A stretch of DNA of 64,000 bases from Salipiger pentaromativorans (GTDB lineage: Bacteria > Pseudomonadota > Alphaproteobacteria > Rhodobacterales > Rhodobacteraceae), in the NCBI RefSeq assembly GCF_024721115.1, contig NZ_JAMDHK010000011.1:104046-168045 (forward strand), written 5' to 3'. The translations under genes were made by a program, and so were the position numbers. The notes beneath the pieces were generated by a model, which was given only the letters and a program-made list of their open reading frames with translations, was not told where the DNA came from and made no database searches. Positions 34,679 to 44,021 of the stretch are shown in pieces (positions within the stretch are counted from its first letter, which is position 1; every line of letters begins with the position of its first letter).

Positions 34679-34690
34679 GTAAATATATTG
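34679..34690. promoter_or_regulatory. GTAAATATATTG site 2, putative MarR/BadR operator
   Basis: This copy ends 20 bp before the GTG start of the acyl-CoA dehydrogenase gene. With flanks it reads AGTAAATATATTG, two bases, then ATAAAAT, the same as site 3 at all positions except the two middle bases. Confidence 0.65.
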
Positions 34691-34710
34691 CTATAAAATG
34701 GGAGGGTTTT

Positions 34711-35877
34711 GTGGCGTTGGATTCCGACACGCTTGCGCAGCTTTGCGCAACCTTGCGTCGCTTTGTCGATGAGCAGCTGATCCCGGCCGAGGCCGAGGTT
34801 TCGGAAACGGATGCGATCCCGGATCGCCTCTTGATGCAGATGCGCGACCTGGGTCTGTTCGGCCTGACCGCGCCCGAAAGCTATGGCGGGCTGGGCCTGA
34901 CCATGGAGGAAGAGGTCATGGCGGTGTTCGAGCTGGGGCGCGCGGCCCCGGCGTTCCGCTCGGTCTTTGCCACCAATGTGGGGATCGGGATGCAGGGCAT
35001 CGCCATCGACGGGACCGACGCGCAGAAGGCAGCCTATCTTCCTCGGCTCGCCTCGGGCGAGTTGATCGGCTCCTTTGCGCTGACCGAGCCGGATGTCGGG
35101 TCGGATGCGGGCGCGGTGAAGGCCACGGCGCGCCGGGAGGGGGACAGCTATGTCCTGAACGGAACCAAGCGGTTCATCACCAATGCGCCCTATGCGGGGC
35201 TGTTCACCGTGATGGCGCGCACCGATCCCGACAGTCGGGGGGCGGCTGGCGTATCGGCCTTTGCGGTCGAGGCGGGGACGCCCGGCCTGTCCACCGGCAA
35301 GCCGGAGAAGAAGATGGGTCAGCAGGGCGCTCATGTCTGCGACGTGATCTTCGAGGAGTGCCGGGTGCCGGCCTCGGCCCTGATCGGCGGCGTCGAGGGG
35401 CAGGGCTTCAAGACGGCGATGAAGGTGCTCGACAAGGGCCGGCTGCATATCGCGGCGGCCTGCGTCGGGCTGTCGGAGCGGATCATCGACGACATGCTCG
35501 ATTACGCGGTGACCCGCCGGCAGTTCGGCAAGAGCCTGGCGGAGTTTCAGCTTGTGCAGGCGATGTGTGCCGACTCGCGGGCCGAGGCCTACGCCGCGCG
35601 CTGCATGGTGCTGGACGCGGCGCGCAAGCGCGACGCCGGGCAGGACGTGAGTGTCGAGGCGTCCTGCGCCAAGATGTTCGCCTCGGAAGCGGTGGGGCGG
35701 ATCGCCGACCGCAATGTGCAGGTGCATGGCGGCAACGGCTATATCCGCGAATATCGGGCCGAGCAGTTGTTCCGCGATGCGCGGCTGTTCCGGATCTATG
35801 AGGGCACCACGCAGATTCAGCAGATCATCATCGCCAAGGCCATGGTTGCCCAAACGCGGGTGCGTTTGGGGCTTTGA
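34711..35877 (+). CDS. Acyl-CoA dehydrogenase (canonical)
   Basis: The 388-residue FAD enzyme has the ACAD signatures: FALTEPDVGSDAGAVKATA, the FITNAPYAGLF strand, RQFGKSLAEFQLVQAM, and the catalytic-base motif IYEGTTQIQQII at the C-terminus with its Glu in place. It introduces an alpha-beta double bond in an acyl-CoA. The chosen start is GTG 34711 (VALDSDTL), preceded by GGGAGGG at good spacing; the open frame above it starts at a TTG and overlaps operator site 2. In the island it may act on pimeloyl-CoA, on a later beta-oxidation intermediate, or on cyclohexanecarboxyl-CoA. It is divergent from the MDR-badK unit. Confidence 0.9.
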   Translation: MALDSDTLAQLCATLRRFVDEQLIPAEAEVSETDAIPDRLLMQMRDLGLFGLTAPESYGGLGLTMEEEVMAVFELGRAAPAFRSVFATNVGIGMQGIAIDGTDAQKAAYLPRLASGELIGSFALTEPDVGSDAGAVKATARREGDSYVLNGTKRFITNAPYAGLFTVMARTDPDSRGAAGVSAFAVEAGTPGLSTGKPEKKMGQQGAHVCDVIFEECRVPASALIGGVEGQGFKTAMKVLDKGRLHIAAACVGLSERIIDDMLDYAVTRRQFGKSLAEFQLVQAMCADSRAEAYAARCMVLDAARKRDAGQDVSVEASCAKMFASEAVGRIADRNVQVHGGNGYIREYRAEQLFRDARLFRIYEGTTQIQQIIIAKAMVAQTRVRLGL

Positions 35878-35921
35878 TCGCTGCGGGCCGGGGGGTCCCG
35901 GCCTGCGGATCCTGGCGGCGG

Positions 35922-36431
35922 CTATTCGGCCGCCTTTTTCTCGGTGTGGTTCTCGGGGTCGATCGCCTTGAAGTTGCGCAGCATCTTGTCGAGGTAGTGG
36001 ATCATGTGGATCCGGTCCTCGGTGGAAAAGCCGCGCAGTGCGTCGTCGTAATAATCCGAGATGACCGGGCGCATGTTCTCGTCCCAGAGGCTGCGGCCCT
36101 TTGCGGTCAATCGGATCAGCCGCGAGCGGTTGTCGTTCTGGTCCACCGCGCGCTCGATGTAGCTGAGGGTTTCCAGCCGGGTCAGCACGCCGGTCAGGTT
36201 CTGCCGGCTGACCAGCAGGAAGGTTGCGAGGTCGCCCACCGCCACGCCACTTTCGAACTCGGGCCGCGTGAGGGCTCCCAGTACCGCCCATTGCTGGGTG
36301 GTGATGCCGTAGTCGTCCAGCGCCCGCGTGCCCGTCTTGTGCAGCATGTTTGCGCATTGATAGAGGCGAAAGAAGAGCCGGTTGCTGAGCTGCGGCCCGA
36401 GATCCCCCCAATTTTCGCTCTCTTGCGTCAT
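35922..36431 (-). CDS. badR: MarR-family regulator, BadR-like
   Basis: The 169-residue protein has the MarR winged helix: LDDYGITTQQWAVLGAL, GDLATFLLVSRQNLTGVLTR, and the wing RAVDQNDNRSRLIRLTAKG. It is the only regulator gene in the island and is divergent from badH, with operator site 3 in between. In R. palustris the MarR protein BadR controls the cyclohexanecarboxylate genes and is reported to respond to 2-ketocyclohexane-1-carboxyl-CoA; the same role here is inferred from context. ATG 36431 (MTQESENWG) is chosen; the frame also has a TTG at 36467. Confidence 0.85.
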   Translation of the reverse strand: MTQESENWGDLGPQLSNRLFFRLYQCANMLHKTGTRALDDYGITTQQWAVLGALTRPEFESGVAVGDLATFLLVSRQNLTGVLTRLETLSYIERAVDQNDNRSRLIRLTAKGRSLWDENMRPVISDYYDDALRGFSTEDRIHMIHYLDKMLRNFKAIDPENHTEKKAAE

Positions 36432-36491
36432 GCCCGGCACTTTGCGGCCAGCCCGGGAGAAGGTCAAGATGCGCTGCGCGTGCGAAATAAA

Positions 36492-36503
36492 GTAAATATA
36501 TTG
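36492..36503. promoter_or_regulatory. GTAAATATATTG site 3, putative MarR/BadR operator
   Basis: The site lies 60 bp before the marR start codon and 132 bp before badH, so it could serve autoregulation and control of the badHI-transporter operon. Confidence 0.65.
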
Positions 36504-36635
36504 ACATAAAATCCTCTCTCCATCATGTTTCGAGTCAGGGAGGCCGTCCAGAGAGTGGATAAGGCGATTCGACGAAAATATGGGTAAATTCCCATTTTTC
36601 GGCTGGATGCCTGCGGCCTTGGAACTGGAAAGGAG

Positions 36636-37412
36636 ATGGCGTTGCGTGGCCTGAGTGGGAAAGTAGTTGTCGTAACTGGTGGCGGCGGGGGAATTGGCTC
36701 GGCGACCTGCCTGCGCTTTGCGGCCGAAGGGGCACGGGTGATCGTCGCCGATATCGGCGCGGAGGCGGCGGAAAAGATCGCCGCGCAGATCCGTGCAGAG
36801 GGCGGCGAGGCGCAGGCATTGCAGGTCGATCTGACCGACTATGAGGCAAGCTGCGCGGCCGTGGCACGCGCCGAGGCCGAGGTCGGCCCCATCGACATTC
36901 TGGTCAACAATGTGGGCTGGGATCTGTTCGTGCCCTTCCTGAAATCCGAGCCGGATTTCTGGAGCAAGATCATCGACATCAACCTGCGCGGCGTTCTCAA
37001 CATCACCAAGCCGGTGCTGGCCTCGATGGTTGCGCGCAAGGCGGGCGGCCGCGTGGTCTCGATCGGTTCCGACGCCGGGCGTGGCGGGTCATCGGGCGAG
37101 TCGGTCTATGCCGCCTGCAAGGCGGGGGTGATCGCCTTCATGAAGACGCTGGCGCGCGAACATTCGCGTCAGGGCATCACCTTCAACACGGTCTGCCCCG
37201 GCGTCACCGAGACGGCGATGCTCGAGAGTTTCATGGAGGCTGCGGGGGACAAGGAAAAGCTGCGCACGGCCTTTACCCGCGCGGTGCCGATGGGGCGGAT
37301 GGGCCGCCCCGACGATTTGCCCGGCGCGATCCTGTTCCTGTCGAGCGACGATGCCGCCTTTATCACCGGTCAGGTGATTTCGGTATCCGGCGGCCTGACC
37401 ATGCACGGCTGA
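36636..37412 (+). CDS. badH: SDR, probable 2-hydroxycyclohexanecarboxyl-CoA dehydrogenase (BadH-like)
   Basis: The 258-residue short-chain dehydrogenase has the NAD motif VVVTGGGGGIGSATCLRF, NNVGWDLFVPF in place of NNAG, the catalytic Ser in SIGSDAGRGGSSGES and the Tyr-Lys pair in VYAACKAG. BadH oxidises 2-hydroxycyclohexanecarboxyl-CoA to the 2-keto compound. The role is supported by the adjacent badI gene, 10 bp downstream, as in R. palustris. The AGGAG ribosome-binding site (36631-36635) directly abuts the ATG; a TTG at 36642 would be better spaced, so the true start may be two codons later. Confidence 0.85.
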   Translation: MALRGLSGKVVVVTGGGGGIGSATCLRFAAEGARVIVADIGAEAAEKIAAQIRAEGGEAQALQVDLTDYEASCAAVARAEAEVGPIDILVNNVGWDLFVPFLKSEPDFWSKIIDINLRGVLNITKPVLASMVARKAGGRVVSIGSDAGRGGSSGESVYAACKAGVIAFMKTLAREHSRQGITFNTVCPGVTETAMLESFMEAAGDKEKLRTAFTRAVPMGRMGRPDDLPGAILFLSSDDAAFITGQVISVSGGLTMHG

Positions 37413-37422
37413 GGAAGGCCCG

Positions 37423-38205
37423 ATGGATTATACCGATATTCTCTACGAACTGCGCGGCGGTGCCGCCTGGATCACCATCAACCGCGCGGACAAGTACAAC
37501 GCCTTTCGCGGTCAAACGGTGGATGAGCTGATCGACGCGTTCCAGCGTGCCGGCTGGGACCGCGAGGTGGGCGTGATCGTGCTGACCGGCGCGGGGGACA
37601 AGGCGTTCTGCACCGGCGGCGATCAGTCGGCCCATGACGGGCAATACGACGGGCGCGGGGTGATCGGCCTGCCCATCGACGAGTTGCAATCGCTCATCCG
37701 CGATGTGCCGAAGCCGGTGATCGCGCGGGTGAACGGCTTTGCCATCGGCGGCGGCAACGTGCTGGCGACGATCTGCGATCTGACCATTGCCTCGGACAAG
37801 GCGCAGCTCGGTCAGGTTGGGCCCAAGGTCGGTTCGGTCGATCCGGGGTTTGGCACGGCCTATCTCGCGCGGATCGTTGGCGAAAAGCGTGCCCGCGAGA
37901 TCTGGTACATGAACCGCCGCTACACCGCCGCCGAGGCGATGGAGATGGGGCTGGTCAATGTGGTGGTGCCGCATGACGAGCTGGATGCCGAGGTCGACCG
38001 CTGGGTGGCCGAGCTGATGGAGCGTTCGCCCACCGCCATCGCGCTGGCCAAGGTCTCGTTCAACGCCGACAGCGAGAACATCCGGGGCATCTCGGCCATG
38101 GGGATGCGGGCACTCAGCCTCTACTACGACACGGACGAGAGCAAGGAGGGCGGCATCGCTTTCCGCGAGAAGCGCAAGCCGGATTTCAGGAAATTCGGGA
38201 AGTGA
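37423..38205 (+). CDS. badI: 2-Ketocyclohexanecarboxyl-CoA hydrolase (BadI-like ring-cleaving crotonase)
   Basis: BadI hydrolyses 2-ketocyclohexanecarboxyl-CoA to pimeloyl-CoA, opening the ring. The 260-residue product closely follows the BadI pattern as remembered: YNAFRGQTVDELIDAFQRAG, DKAFCTGGDQSAHDGQYDG, VNGFAIGGGNVLATICDL and QVGPKVGSVDPGFGTAYLAR. This GDQSAHDG/VGSVDPGFG combination separates it from ordinary enoyl-CoA hydratases and from MenB, to which it is related in mechanism. It is the most specific pathway marker in the window and follows badH immediately. Confidence 0.92.
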   Translation: MDYTDILYELRGGAAWITINRADKYNAFRGQTVDELIDAFQRAGWDREVGVIVLTGAGDKAFCTGGDQSAHDGQYDGRGVIGLPIDELQSLIRDVPKPVIARVNGFAIGGGNVLATICDLTIASDKAQLGQVGPKVGSVDPGFGTAYLARIVGEKRAREIWYMNRRYTAAEAMEMGLVNVVVPHDELDAEVDRWVAELMERSPTAIALAKVSFNADSENIRGISAMGMRALSLYYDTDESKEGGIAFREKRKPDFRKFGK

Positions 38206-38244
38206 CGCGCTGACATTCCATCAAGCAAACTAGGGAGGAAGTTC

Positions 38245-39480
38245 ATGCTTGAGAAGACACAGGGCCGCAGGACGGCCATCGCTGCCGCGTTTCTGGCGCT
38301 GACCCTTGGAGGAGGGGCAAGTGCCGAAGGCGCGGCCGTCAAGGTGGGCTTTGCCGCCGATCTGACCGGTGCCTGTGCGGCATTGGCCGAGGACGGGCTG
38401 AACGGGGCGACACTCGCGGCCGCAGAGCTGAACGATGCGGGCGGCATTCTGGGCCGCCCGGTCGAATTGATCGTGCGCGACACCCAGACCAAGCCCGACG
38501 AGGGTGCCAAGGTGGCACGCGAGCTGATCACCGACGAAGCGATCGACGTGCTGACCGGGGTCTGTTCCTCGGCGGTGATGCTGGCCGAAAGCGCCGTCTC
38601 CAAAGAGCTGAAGACGCCGTTCTATGCTGCCATCGGCTCGACCCAGCGTGCCAATATCGAGCTGTTCCAGCCCTATTTCTGGCAGGTGCAGGCCAACGCC
38701 ACGATGGAGGCCTATGCCGCCGCCGAATATGTCGCCAAGAAAGCCGATTGGAAACGCATCTCGACCCTAGGGTCGGATTACGAATGGGGGCACACCTCGG
38801 TGGCGGCCTTCACCGAACGGCTGAAGGAACTGCACCCGGACGTGGAATTCGCCGATCCGATCTATGCCAAGGTCGGCGAGACCGCGATGGCGCCCTACAT
38901 CACCGCCACGCTCGCGCAGCGCCCGGACGCGGTCTATGCGCCGCTCTTCGGCCCGTCGCTCAGCGCGGTTCTGAAACAGGGCCAGGGGTTCGGCTTTTTC
39001 CAGCGCAGCGCGCTGGTCACGCTGATGACCGTCGATACGCTGCAATCGCAGGGCGCCGCGATGCCCGACGACAATGTCTTCGGTATCGCGCGTGCACCCT
39101 TCTTCGCGCTCGAGCAGACGCCGGAGGTCACCGCCTTCATCGACAGCTACCGGGCGGCGTTCGGGGAATATCCCACCGACTGGGCGATCAGCGCCTATGA
39201 CGGGCTGAAGTTCTATGCCGCCGCCGCGGAACATGCGGGCACGGTCGAGGCGGAGCCGCTCATCGCGGCGGTGGGCGAGATCACCTATGACGGGCTGCGC
39301 GAACGCGGGCTTCGGGTGCGCGCGCTCGACGGGCAGATGAACGCGCCGAGCTATGTCGGCAAGGCATCCCGCGTCGAGGGTTACGCCTTCCCGATCCTGA
39401 CCGAAGTGGAAAAGTTCGACGGTGCGCCGCTGATGCCGGCCGAGGAGTTCATCCTCAAGGCCCGCGCTGCCGCGCAGTAA
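38245..39480 (+). CDS. Branched-chain-amino-acid-type ABC transporter substrate-binding protein
   Basis: The 411-residue protein has a Sec signal peptide (RRTAIAAAFLALTLGGGASA) and the type I periplasmic-binding fold of the LivJ/UrtA group (GFAADLTGACAALAEDGLNG, NDAGGILGRPVELIVRDTQT). An AGGGAGGAAG ribosome-binding site precedes the ATG. Binding proteins of this class in aromatic-compound operons capture aromatic or alicyclic acids, so cyclohexanecarboxylate-type acids are the favoured ligand, by context only. It lies 39 bp after badI in the same orientation, and a hairpin follows before the permease genes. Confidence 0.9.
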   Translation: MLEKTQGRRTAIAAAFLALTLGGGASAEGAAVKVGFAADLTGACAALAEDGLNGATLAAAELNDAGGILGRPVELIVRDTQTKPDEGAKVARELITDEAIDVLTGVCSSAVMLAESAVSKELKTPFYAAIGSTQRANIELFQPYFWQVQANATMEAYAAAEYVAKKADWKRISTLGSDYEWGHTSVAAFTERLKELHPDVEFADPIYAKVGETAMAPYITATLAQRPDAVYAPLFGPSLSAVLKQGQGFGFFQRSALVTLMTVDTLQSQGAAMPDDNVFGIARAPFFALEQTPEVTAFIDSYRAAFGEYPTDWAISAYDGLKFYAAAAEHAGTVEAEPLIAAVGEITYDGLRERGLRVRALDGQMNAPSYVGKASRVEGYAFPILTEVEKFDGAPLMPAEEFILKARAAAQ

Positions 39481-39488
39481 CGGCAGGA

Positions 39489-39513
39489 GCCCCGGAGCGC
39501 GGTGCTCCGGGGC
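39489..39513 (+). promoter_or_regulatory. Intercistronic hairpin after the substrate-binding protein gene
   Basis: GCCCCGGAGC and GCTCCGGGGC form a 10-bp stem with a 5-nt loop, 8 bp after the stop. There is no T run. Hairpins at this place in ABC operons usually protect the binding-protein mRNA and give it higher expression than the permease genes. Confidence 0.65.
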
Positions 39514-39532
39514 CAGCCACAGGAGTTTCCGG

Positions 39533-40405
39533 ATGATCCTGATCCAGCTCGTCAACGGGCTCATGGAAGGCATGACGCTGTTCCTGATCGCCTCGGGCCT
39601 GACGCTGATCTTTGGTGTGACCCGCATCATCAACTTCGCGCATGGCTCGCTCTTCATGTTGGGCGCCTTCGTGACCTATGAACTGGTGCCGCTGATCGGC
39701 CCCGGCACGCTCTGGGGGTTCTTTGCCGCGGTGCTGCTGGCGGGGCTGGCGGTGTCGCTGCTGGGGATGCTGTTCGAGATGCTGGCGCTGCGGCGCATCT
39801 ACGGCGCGGACGGGCTCATGCAGCTTATCGTCACCGTGGCGCTGGTGCTGATCCTGCGCGATGTGGTGCGGATGATCTGGGGGCCGAACAGCCTGAGCGT
39901 GCCGATGCCCGACCGGCTGATGGGCGCGCTTCAGATCGGCGACAGCTATTTCCCGCTCTTCCCCATCGCGGTGTTCCTGGCCGGGCTTGTGGTGGTGGTG
40001 GCGATGATCTGGGTGATCTATTTCACCCGCGCCGGCATCCTGCTGCGCGCCGGCACCGACGACCGCGGCATGGTCGCGCTATGCGGCGTGAACGAGCGTC
40101 TGATCTTTACCGCCGTCTTTGCCGCCGGCGCCTTTCTGGCGGGGCTCGCGGGCGGGCTCGCCGCACCCTATGGCGAGGTGAACCACCTGCTCGATACCAC
40201 GGTGATCGTCTCGGCCTTTATCGTCTGCGTGATCGGCGGGCTGGGCAATCTTTATGGTGCATTGGCGGGCGCGCTGCTCGTCGGGCTCACCAAGGCCATT
40301 GGCGTGATGTATTTTCCGCGCCTCTCGATGGTGCTGATCTTTCTGATCATGGCGCTGATCCTGATCGCCCGCTCGATGGGCCGGCAGGGGGGGACCGCGC
40401 GATGA
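39533..40405 (+). CDS. ABC transporter permease, LivH type
   Basis: The 290-residue membrane protein has about eight hydrophobic segments and LivH signatures (MEGMTLFLIASGLTLIFGVT, RIINFAHGSLFMLGAFVTYE, then FIVCVIGGLGNLYGALAGAL with the EAA-like loop). It forms the import channel with the LivM-type subunit. The ATG at 39533 follows an AGGAG ribosome-binding site. Its end overlaps the next gene by 4 bp. Confidence 0.92.
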   Translation: MILIQLVNGLMEGMTLFLIASGLTLIFGVTRIINFAHGSLFMLGAFVTYELVPLIGPGTLWGFFAAVLLAGLAVSLLGMLFEMLALRRIYGADGLMQLIVTVALVLILRDVVRMIWGPNSLSVPMPDRLMGALQIGDSYFPLFPIAVFLAGLVVVVAMIWVIYFTRAGILLRAGTDDRGMVALCGVNERLIFTAVFAAGAFLAGLAGGLAAPYGEVNHLLDTTVIVSAFIVCVIGGLGNLYGALAGALLVGLTKAIGVMYFPRLSMVLIFLIMALILIARSMGRQGGTAR

Positions 40406-41370
40406 CCGATCCGAAAACCCTTTGGGCAGCGGTCTCGCGCGCCGCGCTGAACTGGAAGCTGCTGGTCCCGCTGGCTGTTGCGCTCGAGCTTTTCAACCGG
40501 TTGTCGCCCGCTTCCAGCTCGACCCTGCTGACCGAGGTGGCGATTCTCGCGCTCTTCGCCACCTCGCTGAACCTGCTGATGAGCTTCGGCCATATGGTTT
40601 CGTTCGGGCATGCCGCCTATTTCGGGCTGGGGGCCTACGGGTTCACGCTGGCGGTGACGCGCGGCGGGCTGGCGCCCGAGATGGCGCTGCTGGTCGGGCC
40701 GCTGGCGGCCGCGCTGGGCGGGCTGGTATTCGGGGCGCTCTGTGTGCGCCTGACCGAGATCTATTTCGCCATGCTGACGCTCGCCTGCGCGCAGATCACT
40801 TATACGGTGCTGTTCCAGTGGTACGATGTCACCGGCGGCGACACCGGCATCACCGGCTTCATGATCCCGCGTCTGGGTCTGTCCGAAACCGGCTATGCCA
40901 GCCTGGTGCTCGGTCTGGTGGCGCTGGCGCTGCTGGCGCTCTGGATGATCGTCAAATCGCCCCTGGGGCTGATGATCCGCGCGGTGGGGCAAGACCGCGC
41001 CCGAGCCGAGGCTCTGGGCCTCGCGGCCCGCAGGGTGCAGCTTGTGGCCTTTGTCATCGCGGCGTTCTTCGCGGGGATTGCAGGCACGCTCTATGCGGTG
41101 CTGCACGGGTCCGCCTTTCCCGACTACGCGGGGCTCGGGCTGACGCTCGACGGGCTGATCATGGTGGTCCTGGGCGGGCTCAACAGTTTTGCCGGCGGCA
41201 TCTGGGGCGCGGTGATCTACGAGATGCTGTCCAATTTCGTGCCGAAGTTCATCCACCAGTGGGAGCTGGTTCTGGGGCTGCTGCTGCTCGGCATCTGTCT
41301 GGCCATGCCGCACGGGTTTGCCGGGCTGCTCGCTCGGCTGGGCTGGCGCGGCGGCAAGGGGGAGAAATAG
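40402..41370 (+). CDS. ABC transporter permease, LivM type
   Basis: The 322-residue permease has LivM features: LFATSLNLLMSFGHMVSFGH, AAYFGLGAYGF, TEIYFAMLTLACAQI and RAVGQDRARAEALGLAARRV in the coupling loop. It pairs with the LivH-type subunit. The ATG overlaps the stop of the previous gene (ATGA), and the first ATPase gene starts 1 bp after its stop. Confidence 0.92.
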   Translation: MTDPKTLWAAVSRAALNWKLLVPLAVALELFNRLSPASSSTLLTEVAILALFATSLNLLMSFGHMVSFGHAAYFGLGAYGFTLAVTRGGLAPEMALLVGPLAAALGGLVFGALCVRLTEIYFAMLTLACAQITYTVLFQWYDVTGGDTGITGFMIPRLGLSETGYASLVLGLVALALLALWMIVKSPLGLMIRAVGQDRARAEALGLAARRVQLVAFVIAAFFAGIAGTLYAVLHGSAFPDYAGLGLTLDGLIMVVLGGLNSFAGGIWGAVIYEMLSNFVPKFIHQWELVLGLLLLGICLAMPHGFAGLLARLGWRGGKGEK

Positions 41371-41371
41371 G

Positions 41372-42117
<746 letters not shown>

Positions 42118-42118
<1 letters not shown>

Positions 42119-42825
42119 TGCTGCGAATTTCCGGACTTCAGGCCGCCTATGGCAAGGCGGAGGTTCTGCACGGCATCGACCTCGAGGTCGCGCCGGGCGA
42201 GGTGGTTTGCCTGATCGGCCGCAACGGGGTCGGCAAGAGTTCGACCATGAAGTCGATCGTGCGCGACCAGATCGCGGTGACCGGCGGCGATATTCTGTTC
42301 GAGGGCCGGTCGCTGGCACGAATGCGCCCGCATGACGTGATCCGCCGCGGCGTGGGCTATGTGCCCGAGGACCGGCGCGTCTTTGCCTCGCTCTCGGTTC
42401 TGGAAAACCTGCGCGTGCCGCGCCCGGTGCGGGCGCAGGACCGCCGCCGCTGGACCGTCGAGGAGGTGTTTCAGCTTTTCCCGCAGCTTCACGATTACCG
42501 CAACCGCAAGGCCGGGGTGATGAGCGGCGGCGAGCAGCAGATGCTCTCGGTCGCGCGCGCCCTGCTGACCTGCCCCAAGCTGTTGCTGCTCGACGAGCCG
42601 CACGAAGGGCTGGCGCCCAAGATCGCCGAGGAGGTGGTGGATGCCATCGTCGAGCTGAAGCGCGAGGGCGTGTCGATGGTGGTGTCCGAGCAGGCGCTCA
42701 ACACGATCCGGCGCTGTGCCGACCGGGTCTATGTGATCGACCGGGGGGTGACCGTGTGGAGCGGCACCGTCGAGGGCTTTTACGCCGACCCGGAGATCAC
42801 CCGCAAATATCTGATGGTTCAATAG
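42118..42825 (+). CDS. ABC transporter ATPase, LivF type
   Basis: The 235-residue ATPase has Walker A GRNGVGKSSTMK near residue 36, GVGYVPEDRRVFASLSVLEN (a LivF hallmark), signature MSGGEQQMLSVARAL and Walker B LLLLDEPHEGLAP. The start overlaps the LivG-type stop. The aliB-like gene follows 13 bp later, so the transporter and catabolic genes appear to be one transcript. Confidence 0.93.
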
Positions 42826-42838
42826 CGAAAGGCAGGCG

Positions 42839-43999
42839 ATGTATCCGACCATTTTCGATACCGAGGAACTGACCGCCCTGCGCGATCTCGCGCGCAAATT
42901 TGCCAGCGAGAAACTCGCGCCCGGCTATCAGGACCGGGAGAGCAGCGGCGCTTTCGGGGCCGATCTGCTGCGTGAGATGGGCAGCCTAGGGCTGATCGCG
43001 CCCGAGCTGCCCGAAGAGTTCGGCGGCCTCGGTGCCGGTTCGATCTATTCGGGGGTGATCATCGAGGAAATCGGCCGTGCCGATTTCAACTTCGGCTATG
43101 TGAACATTCTCGCGTCGCTGAACGGTCAGATCCTGGCCAATTTCGCCAACCCCGAAATCAAGCGCCACTGGCTGCCGAAACTGATCGCCGGCGAGCTGAT
43201 GGTTGCCATTGCGCTGACCGAGCCGCGTGGCGGCTCGGACGCGGCCAGCCTCGGGCTGCGCATGGAGCGCGACGGCGACCACTACGTGCTGAACGGCGAA
43301 AAGACCTCGATCTCCGCCGCCGATCAGGCGGCCGGCGCGGTGGTCTTTGCCCGCACCGGCAGACCCGAGGACAAGGCGCGCGGCATCTCGGCGATCTTCG
43401 TGCCGATGGACACGCCCGGCCTGTCGACCACGCGGTTCACCGATCTCGGCCAGCACGCCATCGGGCGCGGCTCGATCTTCTTCGACAATGTGCGCGTGCC
43501 CGCCGATCATCTGCTGGGCGACGAGGGCAAGGGCTTTGTGCAGGTCATGCAGGGCTTCGATTTCTCGCGCTCGCTGATCGGCCTGCAATGCCTCGGCACC
43601 GCGCGGCAGTCGCTGGACGAAACCTGGGCCTATATCGGCGAGCGCAAGGCCTTCGGCAAACCTTTGGGGGCCTTCCAGGGCATCAGCCATCAGCTTGCCG
43701 ATTTCGACACCCGGGTCGAGGGCGCGCGGCTTTTGTCGCTCAATGCGCTCTGGCTCAAGGACAACGGTCTGCCACATGTGGCCGAGGCCGCCATGGCGAA
43801 ATGGTGGCCGCCGCTGCTGGCCTATGAGGCGGTGCATGCCTGCCTGCTGATCCACGGCCATGCCGCCTATTCCAACGAGCTGCCCTTCGAGCAGCGGCTG
43901 CGCGACGTGCTTGGCCTACAGATCGGGGACGGCACCGCGCACATCATGAAAAACATCATCGCCCGGGAACGGGCCGGTCGCGCCGCCGTCGCCGGCTGA
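42839..43999 (+). CDS. aliB: Acyl-CoA dehydrogenase, probable cyclohexanecarboxyl-CoA dehydrogenase (AliB-like)
   Basis: The 386-residue ACAD has IALTEPRGGSDAASLGLRME, KAFGKPLGAFQGISHQLAD and a C-terminal helix with QIGDGTAHIMKNII. The usual catalytic Glu of the xEGT motif is Asp here, and the alternative base position used by isovaleryl-type enzymes (GFDFSRSL) is Ser. AliB forms cyclohex-1-ene-1-carboxyl-CoA. This gene is preferred over the other ACAD as aliB because it is directly followed, 22 bp on, by the CoA-ligase gene, as aliA and aliB are paired in R. palustris. Confidence 0.82.
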   Translation: MYPTIFDTEELTALRDLARKFASEKLAPGYQDRESSGAFGADLLREMGSLGLIAPELPEEFGGLGAGSIYSGVIIEEIGRADFNFGYVNILASLNGQILANFANPEIKRHWLPKLIAGELMVAIALTEPRGGSDAASLGLRMERDGDHYVLNGEKTSISAADQAAGAVVFARTGRPEDKARGISAIFVPMDTPGLSTTRFTDLGQHAIGRGSIFFDNVRVPADHLLGDEGKGFVQVMQGFDFSRSLIGLQCLGTARQSLDETWAYIGERKAFGKPLGAFQGISHQLADFDTRVEGARLLSLNALWLKDNGLPHVAEAAMAKWWPPLLAYEAVHACLLIHGHAAYSNELPFEQRLRDVLGLQIGDGTAHIMKNIIARERAGRAAVAG

Positions 44000-44021
44000 G
44001 CGCAAAACGGGAGGAGGACCC

